Part shown: positions 5,780 through 8,866 of the stretch, in pieces
How the letters are laid out: every line of letters starts with the position of its first letter
Numbering within the stretch: the first letter of the stretch is position 1
NCBI GenBank assembly: GCA_025360395.1
Contig: JANYCH010000263.1
Location: 1 to 8,866 of the forward strand
From: Cytophagales bacterium
GTDB taxonomy: Bacteria > Bacteroidota > Bacteroidia > Cytophagales > UBA9547
Length of the DNA stretch: 8,866 nt
Direction: 5' to 3'
Program-made: the position numbers and the translations under genes
The notes under the pieces: model-generated
Seen by the model: the letters and a program-made list of their open reading frames with translations, nothing else
The model's database searches: none
What the model was told of the DNA's origin: nothing

Positions 5780-6655
5780 CTAAATCTCTGTTTTTAAAGG
5801 GATTTTCAAATCAAGTTGCAGTTCTTTGTTTAGTTTCTCAATGAAATAAGCTGAAAGCAAAGGACTTGATAATTCTACATTCTGGTGCACAAAAAAGTAA
5901 AGTTCCTGTAAACCTTCTTCCTTCCATTTTTTAAGCCTTAAAACCCATTCATCCAATCTTGTGTAATCACTTTCATGATTGGCACCAACGTAGCGAATAA
6001 ACGCTGTTGGGCTGGTGAGTCTCATGTGCAACATATCTCTTCTCCCGGCAGTATCCACAATTATATTTGTGATTTTGTTTTCTTCCAAAAGTTTGAAATA
6101 CTTATCTGCATCAGATTTTTCTTTAAACCAATCTGCATTCCTTACTTCCAGGGCCAGCGGAACATGTGATGGAAATTCTTTGATAAACTTTTCCACCCTG
6201 TCAAAATTTTTGATCCCGAATTTGTCATGCATTTGAAGAAAGACCATCCCTAATTTTTCTTCAAACAAAGAAACAGCCTCGCAAAAATCATCAACCAAAG
6301 GCTTTACCTGGTCCAGCCTTCTGTAATGGCTGACTGATTGGTTTATTTTAGGGAAAAACTTGAAACCTTCAGCGGCCTTTTGCTTCCAGGTTATGACCTG
6401 TTCTTTAGTAGGTGAGTTGTAAAAAGTAGCATTCAGTTCAATACTGTTAAACTGTGTGGAGTAATACGTTAACTCATCCTTCGTTCCTTTTGGATAAAAA
6501 TTCTTAAGATCGGTTTTATTCCATTTGGCACAACCTACACAAACTTCCAGTTTTTTGGGATGCTTTTGTGAAGACAGAACTCGTTTTGTATCAGGGTTAT
6601 CTGCCGGTAAATCAAAATTTATATCAGCTGGATTTTCAACCTTTCCGAAATTCAT
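5780..6655 (-). CDS. DUF72 (YecE-like) family protein
   Basis: This 291-residue protein belongs to the DUF72 TIM-barrel family, whose biochemical role is not established. Seen are the opening strand VCVGCAKWN (about 38-46), FYP-x-GTKDELTYYSTQFNSIELNATFYNSP in two consecutive stretches (about 53-82), FKFFPKINQSVSHYRRL (about 98-114), LGMVFLQMHDKF, PLALEVRNADWF and TAFIRYVG (about 217-224), with a C-terminal YFFVHQN segment. About 35 residues precede the barrel and look disordered and Asp/Pro-rich. The start at 6655 is the first ATG, and it faces the MscS gene across a 108-nt divergent gap. arfB follows 20 nt downstream on the same strand. Confidence 0.9.
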   Translation of the reverse strand: MNFGKVENPADINFDLPADNPDTKRVLSSQKHPKKLEVCVGCAKWNKTDLKNFYPKGTKDELTYYSTQFNSIELNATFYNSPTKEQVITWKQKAAEGFKFFPKINQSVSHYRRLDQVKPLVDDFCEAVSLFEEKLGMVFLQMHDKFGIKNFDRVEKFIKEFPSHVPLALEVRNADWFKEKSDADKYFKLLEENKITNIIVDTAGRRDMLHMRLTSPTAFIRYVGANHESDYTRLDEWVLRLKKWKEEGLQELYFFVHQNVELSSPLLSAYFIEKLNKELQLDLKIPLKTEI

Positions 6656-6763
6656 AATCTATCTGTTTATACTGCCATGGGAAGATATAAATAATATTTA
6701 AATCAACAACCGATAATATTGGCACAGGTTTTTGTACAGACTGGATTTTCACTTCCAGTTAAT

Positions 6764-7537
6764 ATGAACATTGAAAAATTTTATGACAAAGCCCTTGACT
6801 GGGTTATAATACAAGGTCCAAAAATACTCATAGGGATTATCATTTTAATAGCTGGTCAATGGCTGATCAAGGTTCTGAAAATCTGGATTGGTAATTTCTT
6901 TACCAGGCAAAATGTTAATACCTCACTTGCACCGTTTCTTTTAAGTCTTATTTCTACTTCCTTACAAGTATTGCTGATGGTGGTAGTACTGCAGGTAATG
7001 GGCATCCAAATGACAATTTTTGCCGCCCTTATTGCTTCGTTTGGTGTTGCAGCAGGACTTGCCCTTTCAGGCACACTACAAAATTTTGCATGCGGCGTCC
7101 TCATTCTTTTACTTCGTCCATTTAAAGTAGGCGATAATATTGTGGCCCAGGGCCAGGATGGCATTGTTTCATCCATCCAGATATTTTACACCCTTCTTAC
7201 CACTTTCGACAACAAAACAGTCATCATTCCAAATGGTAAATTATCCAATGAACTGATCATCAATTTAAGCAGGCAAGGCAGAAGAAGACTTGATGTATTA
7301 GTAAAATTCCCTTTCACTTCCGATCTTCTCAAAATTCAGCAAATCATTAAACTAACAGTTGATAAAACAGAGAATCTTCTTAAGGAGCCATCCATCAATA
7401 TTGGAGTCTCCTCTATAGAACCAGACGGATTTATAGTGATAGTTGAAGTCTGGGTGGACGCACTTAACTACAATCAAATCAAAAATACTTTTCAGCAGCA
7501 ATTATTGCTTGACTTCAAAGCAGCGCAACTTCGATAA
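6764..7537 (+). CDS. Small-conductance mechanosensitive channel (MscS family)
   Basis: MscS channels open under membrane tension and release solutes during hypo-osmotic shock. The 257-residue protein has three predicted membrane helices (about 20-40, 59-83, 85-118). The third is the pore helix with the Ala/Gly pattern LIASFGVAAGLALSGTLQNF, followed by RPFKVGDNIVAQGQDGIV at the start of the beta domain and VIIPNGKLSNELIINLSR (153-170). A short alpha/beta C-terminal domain follows; the protein is slightly smaller than E. coli MscS (286). I chose ATG 6764 because it gives the usual short polar N-terminus ahead of helix 1. A TTG 45 nt earlier is in frame but adds an atypical segment. The inner-membrane location is inferred from the family. 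The beta-CASP gene starts 18 nt downstream. Confidence 0.93.
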   Translation: MNIEKFYDKALDWVIIQGPKILIGIIILIAGQWLIKVLKIWIGNFFTRQNVNTSLAPFLLSLISTSLQVLLMVVVLQVMGIQMTIFAALIASFGVAAGLALSGTLQNFACGVLILLLRPFKVGDNIVAQGQDGIVSSIQIFYTLLTTFDNKTVIIPNGKLSNELIINLSRQGRRRLDVLVKFPFTSDLLKIQQIIKLTVDKTENLLKEPSINIGVSSIEPDGFIVIVEVWVDALNYNQIKNTFQQQLLLDFKAAQLR

Positions 7538-7555
7538 TCAAAACCTAACCAGCTC

Positions 7556-8866
7556 ATGTTCACACTCACATTTTACGGCGGTGCACAAACAGTTACCGGC
7601 AGCAAACACCTTGTAACTTTAGATTCCGGAAAAAAAGTATTGCTCGATTGTGGCATGTTCCAAGAGAAAGGACCGACGGACAATTACAACAGGGACTTTG
7701 GCTTTGATGCCAGTACGATTGATTACCTAATTTTATCACATGCCCACATAGACCATACAGGCCTTGTCCCAAGGCTTGTTAAACAAGGATTTAACGGACA
7801 GATATTCTGCACGCCTCCTACTGCAGAATTAGAGGCATTGATACTAAAAGACAGCGCAAACATTCAAAGTAATGAAGTGGATGCCATTCATGATAAACGC
7901 AAGGAACCATTATATGAAATAGAAGATGTAGAAAAATCCTTAAAACTTGTACAGACCATTCCATACAACAATACTTATGAAATAGACGAAAACCTTGAAG
8001 TCTTATTTACAGATGCGGGCCACATACTTGGAAGCGCGGCTATAAACCTGACTATCAAAACGAGGCACAGAAAAAAACAACTTTGTTTTACCGGTGACAT
8101 TGGAAGGTTTGACAACAGAATTTTAAATTCACCACAATCCTTTCCATCAGCAGATTATATCATTTGTGAATCTACCTATGGCGACAGACTCCATGAATCA
8201 CTTCAGAACAGTGAGGAAAAGCTAAAAGATCTGATAATTGAAACATGTATTAACAAAAAAGGAAAACTGCTGATCCCAGCTTTTAGCATAGGCCGCACCC
8301 AGGAACTGATCTATTCACTTAATGTTTTGGCTGAAGACGGCAAGCTTCCTGATATACCAGTTTTTGTAGACAGCCCTCTGGCGGTATACGCGACTAACAT
8401 TCTAAAGAACAATGGTGATAATTTCAATCCGGCCATGAAAGAATACCTGAAGTTTGACACCGATCCGTTCGGATTTAAAAATCTGCATTATATTACAGAC
8501 AAAGAGGAGTCTATATTGATAAAAGAAATGGAAGAACCATGCGTCATCATTTCTTCATCGGGCATGATGGAAGGAGGCAGAATACGTCATCACTTAAAAA
8601 ACTGTATACAGGACCCTAAAAATACCATATTGGTAACTGGATATTGCGAACCTTCAACCCTTGGCGGCCAGATATCCCGGGGAGATAAGGAAGTGAACAT
8701 CTTCGGTGAAACACACGCTATAAAAGCTGATGTACAATTTTTGAAAGAGTACAGCGCTCATGGAGATTATGGTGATATGCTTAAATTCCTGCATTGCCAG
8801 GACAAAGAAATGCTGAAATATAATTTCCTTGTTCATGGAGAAGTGAGGGTAATGGAGAAATTCAAA
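7556..8866 (+). CDS. Beta-CASP metallo-beta-lactamase fold RNase-like protein (3' end beyond window)
   Basis: The frame is open from ATG 7556 to the last base (437 codons), so only a short C-terminal piece is missing; family members are about 450-470 residues. Signature motifs of the metallo-beta-lactamase core are SHAHIDHTGLVPRL (HxHxDH at 62-67), DAGHILGSA (His156) and FTGDIGRF (Asp181). The beta-CASP insertion (about 205-370) contains ESTYGDRLH, PAFSIGRTQELIYSL, DSPLA and SSSGMMEGGRIRHHL. The metal-binding SAHGD (His402) and FLVHGE follow in the RNA-specificity region. Relatives include CPSF-73/Ysh1-like and archaeal/bacterial RNases; RNA cleavage is inferred from the family, and the substrate is unknown. 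It lacks an N-terminal KH domain. It is probably co-transcribed with the MscS gene (18-nt gap). Confidence 0.92.
   Translation, partial: MFTLTFYGGAQTVTGSKHLVTLDSGKKVLLDCGMFQEKGPTDNYNRDFGFDASTIDYLILSHAHIDHTGLVPRLVKQGFNGQIFCTPPTAELEALILKDSANIQSNEVDAIHDKRKEPLYEIEDVEKSLKLVQTIPYNNTYEIDENLEVLFTDAGHILGSAAINLTIKTRHRKKQLCFTGDIGRFDNRILNSPQSFPSADYIICESTYGDRLHESLQNSEEKLKDLIIETCINKKGKLLIPAFSIGRTQELIYSLNVLAEDGKLPDIPVFVDSPLAVYATNILKNNGDNFNPAMKEYLKFDTDPFGFKNLHYITDKEESILIKEMEEPCVIISSSGMMEGGRIRHHLKNCIQDPKNTILVTGYCEPSTLGGQISRGDKEVNIFGETHAIKADVQFLKEYSAHGDYGDMLKFLHCQDKEMLKYNFLVHGEVRVMEKFK

Noticed and set aside
6719..6763. Longer MscS protein starting at TTG 6719
   Set aside because: It adds 15 residues atypical for the family, while ATG 6764 gives the usual N-terminus before the first membrane helix.

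Overview
The window reads as chromosomal DNA of a Bacteroidota species. The evidence is an AT-rich composition, gene starts without clear Shine-Dalgarno sequences, a fused MoaC/MoaB gene, a four-helix-bundle (23S intervening-sequence type) gene flanked by GTTGACA repeats, and a possible TAnnTTTG-type promoter element. I cannot name the genus. Both ends cut through genes: trpE on the left and a beta-CASP metallo-beta-lactamase gene on the right.

Left part (1-4273, + strand): trpE (3' part), a four-helix-bundle gene, trpG, moaCB and moeA run in one direction with short gaps and probably form one transcription unit. TrpE and TrpG are the two subunits of anthranilate synthase, the first step of tryptophan synthesis. 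MoaCB and MoeA act in molybdenum cofactor synthesis (cyclic pyranopterin phosphate formation, MPT adenylylation, Mo insertion). The most unusual structure lies between trpE and trpG. A roughly 566-bp cassette starts one base after the trpE stop and carries the four-helix-bundle gene. It is bounded by nested inverted repeats (outer 11 bp perfect, inner 16 bp perfect, equal 10-nt spacers), with four tandem 7-mers of GTTGACA type on each side in opposite orientation. Its right end reads directly into trpG. The usual TrpG start (M-K-L-L-V-L-D-N-Y) is a CTG here, and the only in-frame ATG lies inside the cassette, so about 26 extra N-terminal residues are encoded mostly by the repeats.

Middle part (4274-6655, - strand): reading leftwards, a DUF72 gene and arfB (ribosome rescue) form one pair. 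A small STAS/SpoIIAA-like gene and a MORN-repeat lipoprotein gene form a second pair. The STAS-like gene is interrupted by an in-frame TAG at codon 72, after which reading continues for 66 family-like codons to a TAA. The lipoprotein gene meets moeA tail to tail with no base between the two stop codons.

Right part (6764-8866, + strand): an MscS-type mechanosensitive channel gene is followed after 18 nt by a beta-CASP metallo-beta-lactamase ribonuclease-like gene that is open to the window edge.

No stretch above 300 bases lacks a gene. No tRNA, rRNA, CRISPR array or convincing rho-independent terminator was seen.
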